A DNA stretch of 64,000 bases from contig NZ_QLYX01000010.1 in assembly GCF_003289645.1 (NCBI RefSeq), positions 124,001 through 188,000 of the forward strand. The letters are read 5' to 3'. This document shows positions 33,309 through 42,470 of this stretch, piece after piece (the first letter of the stretch is position 1; each line of letters begins with the position of its first letter). Position numbers and translations under genes: made by a program. The notes under the pieces are model-generated. The model was not told the origin of the DNA. It saw only the letters and a list, made by a program, of their open reading frames with translations, and did not search any database. The DNA comes from Actinomadura craniellae. GTDB taxonomy: Bacteria; Actinomycetota; Actinomycetes; Streptosporangiales; Streptosporangiaceae.

Positions 33309-33962
33309 TCAGTGGAGGTCGAGCAGGTAGATGGTCGCGAACAGGCCGATCCAGACCACGTCCACGAAGTGCCAGTAGTACGACACGACGATGGCGCTCG
33401 TCGCCTGGCCGTGCGTCCAGCGCTTCGCGGCGTACGTGCGTCCCAGGACGAAGAGGAACGCGATCAGACCGCCGGTCACGTGCAGCCCGTGGAAGCCCGT
33501 GGTCAGGTAGAACACCGAACCGTAGGCCGACGACGAGAGCGTGACGCCCTCGTGGACCAGCTTGGTGTACTCGATGACCTGCCCGGCGACGAAGTAGGCG
33601 CCCATGAGGAAGGTGAGGACGTACCACTCGCGCAGACCCCAGCTGCGCGGGTTGAACAGGCTGCCGTCCCGGCCGACCTTGCCGGCCTCGGCCTTGAACA
33701 CGCCCATCTGGCAGGTGACGCTGGACAGCACCAGGATCGTCGTGTTGAACCCGGCGAACGGCAGATCGAGGTGGGCCTGCGGCCACTCGCCGTTCTCGCT
33801 CAGGGTCACCGAGCGGATCGTGAAGTACATCGCGAACAAGGCCGCGAAGAACATGAGCTCGGACGACAACCAAACGATCGTCCCCACGCTCACCAAGTTG
33901 GGACGATTCACCCGGGCGTGGGGTGTTGTCTTAATCGCGGATGCTGTTGCCACGGGCCACAT
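33309..33962 (-). CDS. ctaE: Cytochrome c oxidase subunit III
   Basis: The 217-aa protein has five membrane helices, the short subunit III form. [39 protein letters not shown] and [21 protein letters not shown] (in pieces) are diagnostic, including the conserved Glu in the second helix region. It leads the ctaE-qcrCAB cluster; the other oxidase genes lie 13 kb away at 46643-49557, the common split in actinomycetes. ATG 33962 is the best start by family comparison; no strong ribosome binding site is seen. Confidence 0.94.
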   Translation of the reverse strand: MWPVATASAIKTTPHARVNRPNLVSVGTIVWLSSELMFFAALFAMYFTIRSVTLSENGEWPQAHLDLPFAGFNTTILVLSSVTCQMGVFKAEAGKVGRDGSLFNPRSWGLREWYVLTFLMGAYFVAGQVIEYTKLVHEGVTLSSSAYGSVFYLTTGFHGLHVTGGLIAFLFVLGRTYAAKRWTHGQATSAIVVSYYWHFVDVVWIGLFATIYLLDLH

Positions 33963-34069
33963 TATTACGTCACCCAAGCGGGGTACGGTGCAGGACCCCC
34001 CATTAGGGGGTTCACATCCGCGCTCTCCGCCGCCCCGCAAGCCCGGCTGACGGGCGCCGCGCGGGCCGG

Positions 34070-34075
34070 TAGCCT
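34070..34075 (+). promoter_or_regulatory. Putative -10 box of the receiver-like gene
   Basis: TAGCCT ends seven bases before ATG 34083; no Shine-Dalgarno sequence, consistent with a leaderless transcript. Confidence 0.4.
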
Positions 34076-34082
34076 GCTAGCC

Positions 34083-34502
34083 ATGACCACCGCCGACGCG
34101 CCCATGACGGTCCTCGTCTTCAGCGACGACGCCCGCACCCGCGCTCAGATCATCTCCGCGATCGGCCGCCGCCCCGCCGCCGACCTCCCCATGGTCGAGT
34201 ACGCCGAGTGCGCGACCCAGCCCGCCGTGGTGGAGCGGCTCGACCACGGTGACATCGACGTCGCGGTCCTCGACGGCGAGGCCCAGCCCGCGGGCGGGCT
34301 GGGCATCTGCCGGCAGGCCAAGGACGAGGTCTACGACTGCCCGCCGGTGCTGGTGACCATCGCCCGCCGCGACGACGGCTGGCTGGCGACCTGGTCCGGT
34401 GCCGACGCCGTGGTGGCCGAACCGCTCGACCCGATGGCCGTGGCCGACGCGGTCGCCGCGCTGCTGCGGCAGCGCCGGGCCGGCCGGCTGCCCGTGCTCT
34501 GA
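34083..34502 (+). CDS. Degenerate receiver-domain protein
   Basis: This 139-aa protein has the alternating fold of a response-regulator receiver and nothing else. The first strand reads [12 protein letters not shown] with the acidic pair, and [13 protein letters not shown] holds an Asp at the phosphorylation position. But the usual Thr is followed by poor context and the conserved Lys is Glu (VVAEPLDP). It may therefore not switch normally, or may act as a pseudo-receiver. It lies 43 bases ahead of trpD on the same strand and may share its transcript. The role is unknown. Confidence 0.8.
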   Translation: MTTADAPMTVLVFSDDARTRAQIISAIGRRPAADLPMVEYAECATQPAVVERLDHGDIDVAVLDGEAQPAGGLGICRQAKDEVYDCPPVLVTIARRDDGWLATWSGADAVVAEPLDPMAVADAVAALLRQRRAGRLPVL

Positions 34503-34545
34503 CCCGCTCTCTCCGCCCTCGATTCACCTGATCCCGAGGACACCC

Positions 34546-35595
34546 ATGGACGCTCGCAAGACCTGGCCGGCGTTGCTCAACGCGCTGCTCGACGGCGATT
34601 CCCTCACCTCCGAGGAGACCGCCTGGGCGATGCACGAGATCATGTCGGGCGACGCCACCGACGTGCAGATCGCCGGGTTCGCGGTGGCCATGCGGGCCAA
34701 GGGCGAGAGCGTGGCCGAGGTGGCCGGGCTGGCCGAGGGCATGCTCGCCAACGCCACCCGCATCGAGGTGTCCGGCCACTTCGCCGACCTGGTCGGCACC
34801 GGCGGCGACCGGGCCCACACGGTGAACATCTCGACCATGGGCTCGATCGTGGCGGCCGCGGCCGGGCTGAAGGTCGTCAAGCACGGCAACCGTGCGGCCT
34901 CCTCCAGCTGCGGCTCCGCCGACGTGCTCGAGGCGCTGGGCGTGGCGATCGACCTGCCGCCCGGGCAGACCGCGCGGGTCGCCGAGGAGGTCGGCATCAC
35001 GTTCTGCTTCGCGCCGTTGTTCCACCCGGCGCTGCGGCACGTGGCCAAGGCGCGCGGTGAGCTGGGCACCCCCACGGTCTTCAACTTCCTGGGGCCGCTG
35101 GCCAACCCGGCCTGGCCGCGGGCGCAGGCGGTCGGTGTCTTCCACCCGCGGATGGCGGGGGTGATGGCGGGCGTCTTCGCCGAGCGGGGCTGCTCGTCGC
35201 TGGTGTTCCGGGGCGACGACGGGCTCGACGAGCTCACCACCACCGGGCCCTCGACGGTGTGGGTGGTCCGCGAAGGCACCGCCACCGAGGTCTCCTTCGA
35301 CCCCGCCGAGCTGGGCATCGCCCGGGCCGCCATCGAGGACCTGCGCGGCGCCGACGCCGTCTACAACGCCCGGGTGGTGCGCGACCTGTTCGCCGGGGCG
35401 ACCGGGCCGGTCCGCGACATCGTGCTGCTCAACGCCGCCGCGCTGCTGGTGGCCGGCGAGGGCACGCCCGAGCCCGCCGCGCTCGTCGAGGCGCTGCGCG
35501 CCGCGTACGCCCGGGCCGGCGAGGCGGTCGACTCGGGTGCCGCCACGGCACTGCTGGCCCGCTGGGCCGAGGTCTCGCAGGCGCTTCGCCCCTAG
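34546..35595 (+). CDS. trpD: Anthranilate phosphoribosyltransferase
   Basis: The 349-aa enzyme transfers phosphoribose to anthranilate in tryptophan synthesis. Motifs are [15 protein letters not shown] (PRPP-binding), KHGNRAASS (anthranilate and phosphate contacts), NFLGPLANP and DGLDEL (metal-binding). It is separate from other trp genes, as in mycobacteria, where trpD lies beside ctaE. Start ATG 34546 follows CCGAGGA. No attenuator is seen in the spacer. Confidence 0.95.
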   Translation: MDARKTWPALLNALLDGDSLTSEETAWAMHEIMSGDATDVQIAGFAVAMRAKGESVAEVAGLAEGMLANATRIEVSGHFADLVGTGGDRAHTVNISTMGSIVAAAAGLKVVKHGNRAASSSCGSADVLEALGVAIDLPPGQTARVAEEVGITFCFAPLFHPALRHVAKARGELGTPTVFNFLGPLANPAWPRAQAVGVFHPRMAGVMAGVFAERGCSSLVFRGDDGLDELTTTGPSTVWVVREGTATEVSFDPAELGIARAAIEDLRGADAVYNARVVRDLFAGATGPVRDIVLLNAAALLVAGEGTPEPAALVEALRAAYARAGEAVDSGAATALLARWAEVSQALRP

Positions 35596-35602
35596 AAGAT
35601 CG

Positions 35603-35884
35603 TCACTCCGGCAGGCCCAGCGAGAACGCGGCCTCCAGGTCGTGCCGGGAGTAGGTGCGGAAGGCGATGTGCGTCTCGGTGTGCACGATGCCCGGGATCT
35701 TGTTGAGCCGGCCGGGGATGACCTCGGCCAGGTCGTCGTGCCGGCGCACGCGCACCATCGCGACCAGATCGTGCTCTCCGGTGATGGAGTAGACCTCGCT
35801 GACCCCGTCGAGGGCGGCGACGGCCTCGGCCACCTCGGGGATCTGGGCCACATCGGTCTTGATCAGCACGATCGCCGTGATCAT
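35603..35884 (-). CDS. Stand-alone Lrp/AsnC ligand-binding (RAM) domain protein
   Basis: The 93-aa protein is the RAM effector domain of Lrp/AsnC regulators without the DNA-binding helix-turn-helix. It starts MITAIVLIKTDVAQIPEVAEAVAALDGVSEVYSITGEHD (in pieces), then LVAMVRVRRHDDL and the LNKIPGIVHTETHIAFRTY strand typical of the family. Such proteins form dimers or octamers and can bind amino acids. It lies tail-to-tail with trpD, eight bases apart. AAGGAGG before ATG 35884 is a strong ribosome binding site. Confidence 0.9.
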   Translation of the reverse strand: MITAIVLIKTDVAQIPEVAEAVAALDGVSEVYSITGEHDLVAMVRVRRHDDLAEVIPGRLNKIPGIVHTETHIAFRTYSRHDLEAAFSLGLPE

Positions 35885-35929
35885 TCGGCCTCCTTGCCTG
35901 GCGGATGAGCGCGTCCGACCCTACAAGCC

Positions 35930-36679
35930 TCACCGGGTCGACAGCGCCACCGGCCGGCGGCCCGGCCCTGCCCTGCGGGCCACCAGTGCGAAGGCCATCC
36001 CGGCGAGAAACCCCCAGATGTGCGCGAGGTAGGCGACGTTGCTGTCCGCGTCGCCCAGGGCCAGCCACTGGAACACGAACCAGTAGCCCAGCACCACCCA
36101 GACCGGCAGCCGGATCACGATCAGCGGGGGGACGAGGCTGACGATCCGGCCCCGCGGGTTGAGGATCAGGTACGCGCCGAGCACCCCGGCGATGGCCCCC
36201 GAGGCCCCGATCAGCGGGATCGGGGAGTCGGGCGAGGCGAACGCGTAGCCGTACACGGCGGCCAGCCCGAACAGCAGGTAGCTCAGCAGGTATCGCAACC
36301 GGCCCAGCCGGTCCTCCACCCCGGCGCCCACCACGAACAGGACGACCAGGTTGCCGGTCAGGTGCAGCCAGTCCGAGTGCAGGAACATCGAGGTGAAGGC
36401 CGACAGCCACGGCGTCTTCTCGTACGGCTCGACCCGGCACTGCGCGGTGGCCTGGGCCGGCACGGGTTGCTGCTCGTTGCTGGTGAGTTCCCGGGGGACG
36501 GCGCCGTGCTCCAGCGTGAACTGCACCTGCGCGCACTCGCGGGCCCGACCCTCGCCGTACCCGCCGGCGAGACCGGCCATGGGGGTGATCAGGAAGACCA
36601 CGACATTGGCCGCCACCAGGAGGTAGGTGACCAACGGCGGGCGCCTGGTCGGCTGGCTGTCATAGAGCGGCAGCGCCAC
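35930..36679 (-). CDS. Rhomboid-family intramembrane serine protease
   Basis: The 249-aa protein has six to seven membrane helices with the catalytic serine in IGASGAIAGVLGAYL and the catalytic histidine in YLAHIWGFLAGMAF. The HSDWLHLTGNLVVLFVVG segment matches the family's second helix. A loop with two cysteines follows the first helix (about residues 31-70), as in many actinomycete rhomboids. It cuts membrane proteins within the bilayer; the substrate is unknown. GTG 36679 follows GAGGAG by six bases. Confidence 0.93.
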   Translation of the reverse strand: MALPLYDSQPTRRPPLVTYLLVAANVVVFLITPMAGLAGGYGEGRARECAQVQFTLEHGAVPRELTSNEQQPVPAQATAQCRVEPYEKTPWLSAFTSMFLHSDWLHLTGNLVVLFVVGAGVEDRLGRLRYLLSYLLFGLAAVYGYAFASPDSPIPLIGASGAIAGVLGAYLILNPRGRIVSLVPPLIVIRLPVWVVLGYWFVFQWLALGDADSNVAYLAHIWGFLAGMAFALVARRAGPGRRPVALSTR

Positions 36680-36716
36680 CCGGGCTCCTCTCGTCCCCTG
36701 CCGGTCCCGGCCTGAG

Positions 36717-38459
36717 TCACCTTAGAGCATGCCGCCCGCGCTCCCCCGGAACGTGATCGGCGTACGCCCGGTCGATCCAGGTGCGCCACCGCTCGGCGCC
36801 GCCCGCCGGGCAGCTCCAGGTGCCGTCGACCTCCACCAGCCGGGCGCCGGGCGGGTCGAGCCAGCGCAGCACGCACTCCATCTCCTCGGCGGTCGCGCTG
36901 CCCGCCGGGCCCGGCCCGGGGAAGACCGTCTCGGCGGCGGCGACCAGCGCGTCGACGTACGGGCGGGGGTGCGCCCCCGACGGGATGGTGCCGGTGGCGG
37001 CCAGCCTGCCGTACCGGACGACCGCCAGTTCCCAGCCGCCGTCGGCGGCCGGGCGGGCGGCGACGAACTCGGCGCAGCCCGACAGCGCGGTGAGCCGCTG
37101 GCTGCGCGCGGCGCCCCGCAGGAACGCGGCCAGCCGGTCGCGCTGCGCCGCGGCCTCCTCGTAGCGCAGTTCCAGCGCGAGCCGGTCGATGCGCACCCGG
37201 GCCGCCGTCACCACCGGGAGGACGTCGCCCGACATCACCGCCCGGGCCCGCTCGACGTGCCGGGCGTACTCCTGCGCGGACTCGCGGCCCACGCAGGGCG
37301 CCCCGCACCGGCCGATCTCGGCGAGGGCGCAGACGCGGGCCCGGCCCGCCGAGATCTTGCGGAGGGTCAGCGGCTGGGTGCACTGGCGCAGCGGCACCGC
37401 CTCGTGCAGTGCGGCCCGCGCCTCCTCCGCCGTCCGGGTGGCGGAGAAGGGGCCCAGGTAGTCGGCGCCGTCGTCGCGGCACTCGCGGACGATCGACAGC
37501 CGGGGGAACGGCTCGACGGTCAGCTTCAGCCAGAGCGCCCGCTCGGGATGCCGGGAGCGCCGGTTGTACCGGGGCTTGTGCTCGGCGATCAGGCGCAGCT
37601 CGCGGACCTCGGCCTCCAGCGCGGTGGCGCAGACGATCGGCCGTACCCGCTCGGCGATGCCCACCATCTCGCGGACCCGCCAGCGGGTCTCGGAGGCGGT
37701 GAAGTACGAGCGCACCCGGGTGCGCAGGTCTCGGCTCTTGCCGACGTACAGCACCTCGCCCCGCTCGTCCTCGAAGAGGTAGACGCCGGGGGCGTTGGGG
37801 ATGGCGTCGGCCAGGTGACGCTTGCGGCGCTGTTCGGGGGTGGGCGTCCGGGCGAAGCCGCGCAGTTCCTCCAGGGAGTGCACGCCGAAGGAGCCGAGCC
37901 GCTCGATGAGGCCGTGCAGCACGTCGACGGTGGCGGCGGCGTCGGCCAGCGCCCGGTGGCAGGGTTCGGTGCCGGCACCGAAGAACCGGGCCAGGGTGCC
38001 CAGCTTGCAGTCGGGCACCTCGTCGCGGGTGAGCACCCGCCGGGCCAGGTCGACGGTGTCGACCACCGGGAACGCCGGCCAGGCGTACCCGCAGGCCGTG
38101 CAGGCCGCGCGCAGGAAGCCCGTGTCGAAGGGCGCGTTGTGGGCGACCAGCACGCAGCCCCGGGCGAACTCCAGGAAGGACGGCAGCACCGTCTCGATGC
38201 GCGGCGCCTGCACCACCATCTGCTGGGTGATGCCGGTCAGCACCGAGATGAACGGGGGGATCTCCCTACCGGGATCGACCAGGGTGGCGAACTCGCCCAG
38301 CCGCTCGCCGCCGCGGACCTTGACCGCCCCGATCTCGGTGATGGCCGACCCGGTCGGCGACCCGCCGGTGGTCTCCAGGTCGACGACCACGAACGTGACC
38401 TCGGACAGCGGGGTGCCCAGGTCGTCGAAAGTGCCCTGTGCCGGGTGCACGCTGGTCAT
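36717..38459 (-). CDS. DEDD exonuclease fused to UvrC-like GIY-YIG nuclease
   Basis: The 580-aa protein joins a DnaQ/PolC-type 3'-5' exonuclease (about 18-185: VVVDLETTGG, VAHNAPFDTGFL, HRALADAAATVDVL) to a GIY-YIG endonuclease (about 215-300: PGVYLFEDERGEVLYVGKSRDLRTRVRSYF, in pieces) and a UvrC-like cysteine/UVR region. This resembles E. coli Cho with an added proofreading-type nuclease, and Rv2191 of mycobacteria. It should act in DNA repair. ATG 38459 fits family length; GTG 38501, with GGAGG ten bases upstream, is an alternative. Confidence 0.92.
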   Translation of the reverse strand: MTSVHPAQGTFDDLGTPLSEVTFVVVDLETTGGSPTGSAITEIGAVKVRGGERLGEFATLVDPGREIPPFISVLTGITQQMVVQAPRIETVLPSFLEFARGCVLVAHNAPFDTGFLRAACTACGYAWPAFPVVDTVDLARRVLTRDEVPDCKLGTLARFFGAGTEPCHRALADAAATVDVLHGLIERLGSFGVHSLEELRGFARTPTPEQRRKRHLADAIPNAPGVYLFEDERGEVLYVGKSRDLRTRVRSYFTASETRWRVREMVGIAERVRPIVCATALEAEVRELRLIAEHKPRYNRRSRHPERALWLKLTVEPFPRLSIVRECRDDGADYLGPFSATRTAEEARAALHEAVPLRQCTQPLTLRKISAGRARVCALAEIGRCGAPCVGRESAQEYARHVERARAVMSGDVLPVVTAARVRIDRLALELRYEEAAAQRDRLAAFLRGAARSQRLTALSGCAEFVAARPAADGGWELAVVRYGRLAATGTIPSGAHPRPYVDALVAAAETVFPGPGPAGSATAEEMECVLRWLDPPGARLVEVDGTWSCPAGGAERWRTWIDRAYADHVPGERGRHALR

Positions 38460-38631
38460 GTCCGGACCGTACGTGATCCCACCGACATCCTCCGTCGTCA
38501 CCCCGCCGTTCCCTCCTTCGCCCTTCCTTTCCTGTCCCGCTCCCGTTCCCGGCCGCGGTCGCGGGATGTCTCGGGATTCGGTCCGATCTCGGTTATCGCC
38601 GAGGGCGGTACGCGGGTCCACCGGGACGTCT

Positions 38632-38637
38632 AGGGTG
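38632..38637 (+). promoter_or_regulatory. Putative -10 box upstream of the NYN gene
   Basis: TAGGGT on the plus strand. No start codon follows at leaderless distance, so a leader of about 115 bases to the GGAGG-preceded start region is implied. Confidence 0.3.
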
Positions 38638-38758
38638 GGCGGCGGGGCCGACCTGACGGGTTCGCCCTGCTCATACGCATGACACCCTGAAAGGGACGCT
38701 CGGTCGCCCTTGTCGGGGAGGCCGGTTCATTTCGGGGTGGCCTGGGAGGAGCACGACC

Positions 38759-40084
38759 ATCGACAGCGGGGCCGAAGAGCATCTCGACCAGCCGCTCCCC
38801 GAAGCGGCCCGGCAGCAGGTCGTCGAGACCGCCGCCGAACTGATCGGCGCCCTCCCCCTGGACGACGTCCCGATGCCGCTGCGCAGGTTCGCCCGGTTCG
38901 AACGCCGCAAACGCGCCCGGCACGCGGGCCCGCACATCGCCACGCTGCTGGAGCGGGATCGTGACTTCCGGGCCCGGGTGGCCGAGCCGCTGCGCACGGC
39001 ACAGCCCGAACTGGCCGAGGCGGTGACGGAGGGCTCGGTCCCCGCCGCCGCCGACCCCGTCCAGGTCGCCGTGCTCGCCTACCTGCTGCGGCCGCAGGGG
39101 TGGACCCGGCACGTGGCGACCGCCCGGAACGAGCTGGAACGCTCCGCCGGCGCCGCCGAGGAGAAGGCCGCCGAGCGCCGCATCTCGACCCTGCGCGCCG
39201 AGCTCGCCGCCGCCCGGAACACCCGTGGTGAGGAGATCGACCGGCTGCGCGGCGAGCTGCGCGAGACCAAGACCGAGGTCGCCGAGCTGCGGCGGAAGCT
39301 GCACGACGAGCGCACCAAGGCCAAAGCCGCGCGGATCAGGGCCGAGGAACTGGCCGCCGAGACCGAGCGCGAGCGGGTCACGGCCCGCGAGGCCACCGCC
39401 GCCGCGGAGAAGGAACTGCGCAAGCTCCGCGCCCGGCTCGCCCAGGCCGAGGCCGCCGCCGAGACGGCGCGCCGGGCCGGGCGGGAAGGCCGCAACATCG
39501 ACGACCTGCGGTTGCGGATGCTGCTCGACACCCTGCTCGACGCGGCCCAGGGAATGCGCCGGGAGCTGGCGCTGCCGTCGACGATCGAACGGCCCGCCGA
39601 CACGGTGGGCGCGATCGAGCCCGAGCGGGCGGCCCAGCGTGCCGCACCGGGGCGGGCGCTGTCCGACGACGACCCGGGGCTGCTCGACCAGCTACTGACG
39701 CTGCCCCAGGTGCATCTGGTGATCGACGGCTACAACGTGACCAAGACCGGGTACGGCGAGCTTCCCCTGGCCGACCAGCGTTCCCGCCTGCTGAAGGGGC
39801 TCGGCGGCCTGGCCGCCCGGACCCGGGCCGAGATCACCTGTGTCTTCGACGGTGCCGAGCTGGACGCGCCGGTCGCGATCAAGGCGCCGCGCGGGGTGCG
39901 GGTGCTGTTCAGCCGGCCGGGGCAGACCGCCGACGAGCTGATCGGGGACCTGGTGCGGGCCGAGCCGCACGGCCGGCCCGTGGTGGTCGTCTCCGCCGAC
40001 CGCGAGGTCGCCGACGCCGCCCGGCGGGCCGGGGCGCGCCCGGCGTCCTCCACGCTGCTGCTGCGCAGGCTCGGCCGCGGCTGA
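38759..40084 (+). CDS. NYN-domain RNase-like coiled-coil protein, non-canonical start
   Basis: The protein has about 440 residues: an N-terminal helical domain (PLPEAARQQVVETAAEL), a long coiled coil (about 125-245) and a C-terminal NYN/PIN-like domain starting VHLVIDGYNVTKTGYGE, with VFDGAEL and VVVSADREVADAA. NYN proteins cut structured RNA. The family N-terminus lies upstream of the first ATG (38873), yet that stretch has no ATG, GTG or TTG in frame. GGGAGGAGC stands eight bases before ATC 38759, which I take as start with low certainty; the minimal form is 38873-40084. Confidence 0.8.
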   Translation: MDSGAEEHLDQPLPEAARQQVVETAAELIGALPLDDVPMPLRRFARFERRKRARHAGPHIATLLERDRDFRARVAEPLRTAQPELAEAVTEGSVPAAADPVQVAVLAYLLRPQGWTRHVATARNELERSAGAAEEKAAERRISTLRAELAAARNTRGEEIDRLRGELRETKTEVAELRRKLHDERTKAKAARIRAEELAAETERERVTAREATAAAEKELRKLRARLAQAEAAAETARRAGREGRNIDDLRLRMLLDTLLDAAQGMRRELALPSTIERPADTVGAIEPERAAQRAAPGRALSDDDPGLLDQLLTLPQVHLVIDGYNVTKTGYGELPLADQRSRLLKGLGGLAARTRAEITCVFDGAELDAPVAIKAPRGVRVLFSRPGQTADELIGDLVRAEPHGRPVVVVSADREVADAARRAGARPASSTLLLRRLGRG

Positions 40085-40163
40085 CCGCCGGACCCCGCAC
40101 CCGACACCTCCGAGCGCGCATGGTGATCGACCGATTACATAACGAAGTTAAACCTAGAGAACG

Positions 40164-40169
40164 TTGACA
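40164..40169 (+). promoter_or_regulatory. Putative -35 box before the NlpC/P60 gene
   Basis: TTGACA lies in a lower-GC stretch (40130-40215) upstream of GTG 40258. The matching -10 is unclear; TACTAAT at 40206-40212 is the best AT-rich candidate but too distant. Confidence 0.3.
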
Positions 40170-40257
40170 AGAACGGATGAACCGGTTGTGACCGGTGGTG
40201 CTCGCTACTAATGTCATCCGGCGTACCCAAACTGGATGAGAGGAGCGTGCCGCAACC

Positions 40258-41235
40258 GTGGCCAGTGACCGCCCCCGCCGGATCTGGAGCACCGCCTGCC
40301 TCGCCGTGGCAGTTACGCTCGTGCTGCCCACCGGGGTTGCGCATGCCGAACCGTCCGTCACCGAGGCGCGCAAGAAGCTCGAGAAGCTGAACAAGCAGGT
40401 CGACCAGCTCGTCGAGAAGTACAACCAGGTCAACGAGGACCTCAAGGCCGCCAAGAAGAAGTACCTCGCCACCCAGAAGACCGCCAAGCGGGAGCTGGCG
40501 ACGTACGAGCAGTTGCGCACCCAGATCGCCCAGATGGCCGCGTCGGCCTACAAGAACGGCGACATGGGCGAGGTCACCCAGTTCGTCTCGGCCGGCAACC
40601 CGCAGACGGTCCTCGACCAGGTGGCGGTCTTCACCCACCTCTCCGAGAACCGCAGCTCGCAGATCAGCCAGTTCCTCTCCGCCGCGCAGCGGGTGCAGCG
40701 CCAGCAGGCGCAGGCCAAGGGCGCCTACGACGAGGTGCTCGCCAAGGCCAACGAGCTCAAGACGCAGAAGACCAAGGTCGAGAAGTCGATCAAGACGCAG
40801 GAGGCGCTGATCCGCCGGCTCGGCGGCACGACGCCGTCCCGGAGCGGCCCGGTCGGCGCCACCTACAACGGCCCCGCCAGCGGGTCGGCCCGCACCGCGT
40901 TGAACTTCGCCTACGCCCAGATCGGCAAGCCCTACCAGTACGGCGCCGAGGGCCCGGGCTCCTACGACTGCTCCGGGCTGACCATGAAGGCCTGGGCCGC
41001 CGCCGGGGTGTCCATCACCCGGACCACCCACTCCCAGCACGCCGCCACCCGCCGGGTCTCCTACGAGAACCTGCAGCCGGGCGACCTGGTGTTCTTCTCC
41101 GGCCTCGGGCACGTGGGCATGTACGCGGGCAACGGCCAGATGGTCCACGCGCCGAGCAGCGGCAAGAACGTCCAGGTGGTCAACATCACGTCCGGCTACT
41201 ACCGGCAGAACTTCCACAGTGCCGGACGCCCCTGA
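40258..41235 (+). CDS. NlpC/P60 peptidoglycan endopeptidase with coiled coil
   Basis: The 325-aa exported protein has a signal peptide (cleavage near AHA-EPS, about residue 30) and a long coiled coil (about 34-190, KKLEKLNKQVDQLVEKYNQV...). A C-terminal NlpC/P60 domain (about 215-325) has catalytic Cys in YDCSGLTMKAW and His in GLGHVGMYAG. Such enzymes cut D-Glu to meso-DAP bonds in cell-wall stem peptides, and the coiled coil keeps them inactive until docked by a partner. The order beside the exonuclease gene matches Rv2190c. A strong terminator follows. Confidence 0.94.
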   Translation: MASDRPRRIWSTACLAVAVTLVLPTGVAHAEPSVTEARKKLEKLNKQVDQLVEKYNQVNEDLKAAKKKYLATQKTAKRELATYEQLRTQIAQMAASAYKNGDMGEVTQFVSAGNPQTVLDQVAVFTHLSENRSSQISQFLSAAQRVQRQQAQAKGAYDEVLAKANELKTQKTKVEKSIKTQEALIRRLGGTTPSRSGPVGATYNGPASGSARTALNFAYAQIGKPYQYGAEGPGSYDCSGLTMKAWAAAGVSITRTTHSQHAATRRVSYENLQPGDLVFFSGLGHVGMYAGNGQMVHAPSSGKNVQVVNITSGYYRQNFHSAGRP

Positions 41236-41264
41236 GGGCGGGGGCTGACCGCCACTTGACCACG

Positions 41265-41300
41265 AACGGGCCGGGGTTGACCCCGGCCCGTTTTCGTTTT
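41265..41300 (+). terminator. Strong intrinsic terminator after the NlpC/P60 gene
   Basis: A perfect 12-bp stem (41265-41276 with 41281-41292) with loop TTGA is followed by TTTTCGTTTT. Confidence 0.95.
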
Positions 41301-41555
41301 GCGGATGATTTGCCAGGTCATAGGTGTTGGATACCCTGAGTGACATCGCGGCGCGTCCCACGCGTCGCCCGCGCATCACCCGGCCCGGCCGCGAACCTTC
41401 GCCACACGCGCCACGCAGCGCCAGGCACGCCGGCAGCCTTCAGGGCCGGACCATGTCCATCCGTTGATGCACGACCGCGCGCCGGGCACCGCATCCGGTG
41501 ACCCCGCGCCCCTGCACAATCCCACTGCCCAGTGAACCGCGAGGCGTCCGTTCAG

Positions 41556-41688
41556 AACGCCTCCCGCCGAGTCCGCATGCGCGGAGCCGGGGACCCATGT
41601 GCCTTTTCCGGGGTGAATCGGCCCCTTGACCGGGGCCGTAGGGCGACTTCCACGCCCGAACCCGTCAGCTAACCCGGCAGGCGGATTG
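41556..41688 (+). ncRNA. ydaO-yuaA (cyclic di-AMP) riboswitch
   Basis: Conserved blocks of the class are present in order: CCGGGGACC, TTCCGGGGTGAATCGGC, CGTAGGGCGACTTCC and CCCGAACCCGTCAGCTAACC, closed by GGCAGGCG pairing with CGCCTCCCGCC at the 5' side. The class binds c-di-AMP and in actinomycetes usually turns off wall-hydrolase genes. It ends about 23 bases before the CHAP gene start. Confidence 0.93.
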
Positions 41689-41710
41689 GAAGCCAAGGAG
41701 CACCTCACTC

Positions 41711-42415
41711 GTGTCAGGTAAACACCGCAAGACCTCTCTCCGCGAAGCTCTGGCGCTGCGCGCCGTCGGTGGCGTCGTCCTCGGCGCCACCGCCGTCGGC
41801 ACCGTCGCGGCCACCGCACAGGCCACCGCGCCCATCATCGACCAGTCCCGCTCGGGCGTCGTCGCCCAGGACCGCGGGCACGCCCCGAAGGACGGCTCCC
41901 GGGGGAACGCCACCCAGCGGAAGGCCGTCAAGGCCGCCTCCGTGATCAGCCTGGCCAAGACCCAGGTCGGCGTCTCCGAGGACCACCAGGGCGAGAGCAA
42001 GTTCGGCAAGTGGTACGCCGAGACACCGCGCGCCAAGCAGACCACGCAGCGGGACGGCGGCGACTCCACGAGTTCCTACGACCGCGCGGCCTGGTGCTCG
42101 ATGTTCATCACCTGGCTGGGCAGCAAGACCGGCTTCACCTACCAGATGGGCGCCGACGCCTGGACCGTCAAGCACGCCGAGTGGTTCAAGGACCAGGGCC
42201 GCTGGGGCACCAAGCCCAAGCCCGGCGCCGTCGTCTTCTACGACTGGGCGGGCGGCAAGCGGATCAGCGGCATCGACCACGTCGGGCTGGTCGTCAAGCC
42301 CCTGGGCCAGGGCAAGATCGAGACCGTGGAGGGCAACGTCGGCAACTCGGTCATGTCCAAGGTGCGCTCCACCGCCGACGTCGTCGGCTACGGATACCCC
42401 GACTACGCCCGGTGA
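41711..42415 (+). CDS. Exported CHAP-domain protein under c-di-AMP riboswitch
   Basis: This 234-aa protein has a signal or anchor (about residues 12-38), a low-complexity stretch, and a CHAP amidase/endopeptidase domain (about 75-232). The catalytic Cys is in DRAAWCSMFITWLG, His in GIDHVGLVV, and the ENxG-like block is VEGNVGNSV. It should hydrolyse peptidoglycan cross-bridges or stem peptides. GTG 41711 has AAGGAG eleven bases upstream. A ydaO-type riboswitch fills its leader, linking expression to c-di-AMP and thus osmotic or wall state. Confidence 0.93.
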   Translation: MSGKHRKTSLREALALRAVGGVVLGATAVGTVAATAQATAPIIDQSRSGVVAQDRGHAPKDGSRGNATQRKAVKAASVISLAKTQVGVSEDHQGESKFGKWYAETPRAKQTTQRDGGDSTSSYDRAAWCSMFITWLGSKTGFTYQMGADAWTVKHAEWFKDQGRWGTKPKPGAVVFYDWAGGKRISGIDHVGLVVKPLGQGKIETVEGNVGNSVMSKVRSTADVVGYGYPDYAR

Positions 42416-42470
42416 GCCGCCCCCGGTGCGGCGGTCCGCGGGACGTTCCCGGATCAATAGGATCACCCGC

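Noticed and set aside
33994-34011. ACCCCC/GGGGGT inverted repeat before ctaE
   Set aside because: Only 6 bp in a GC-rich spacer; too weak to call.
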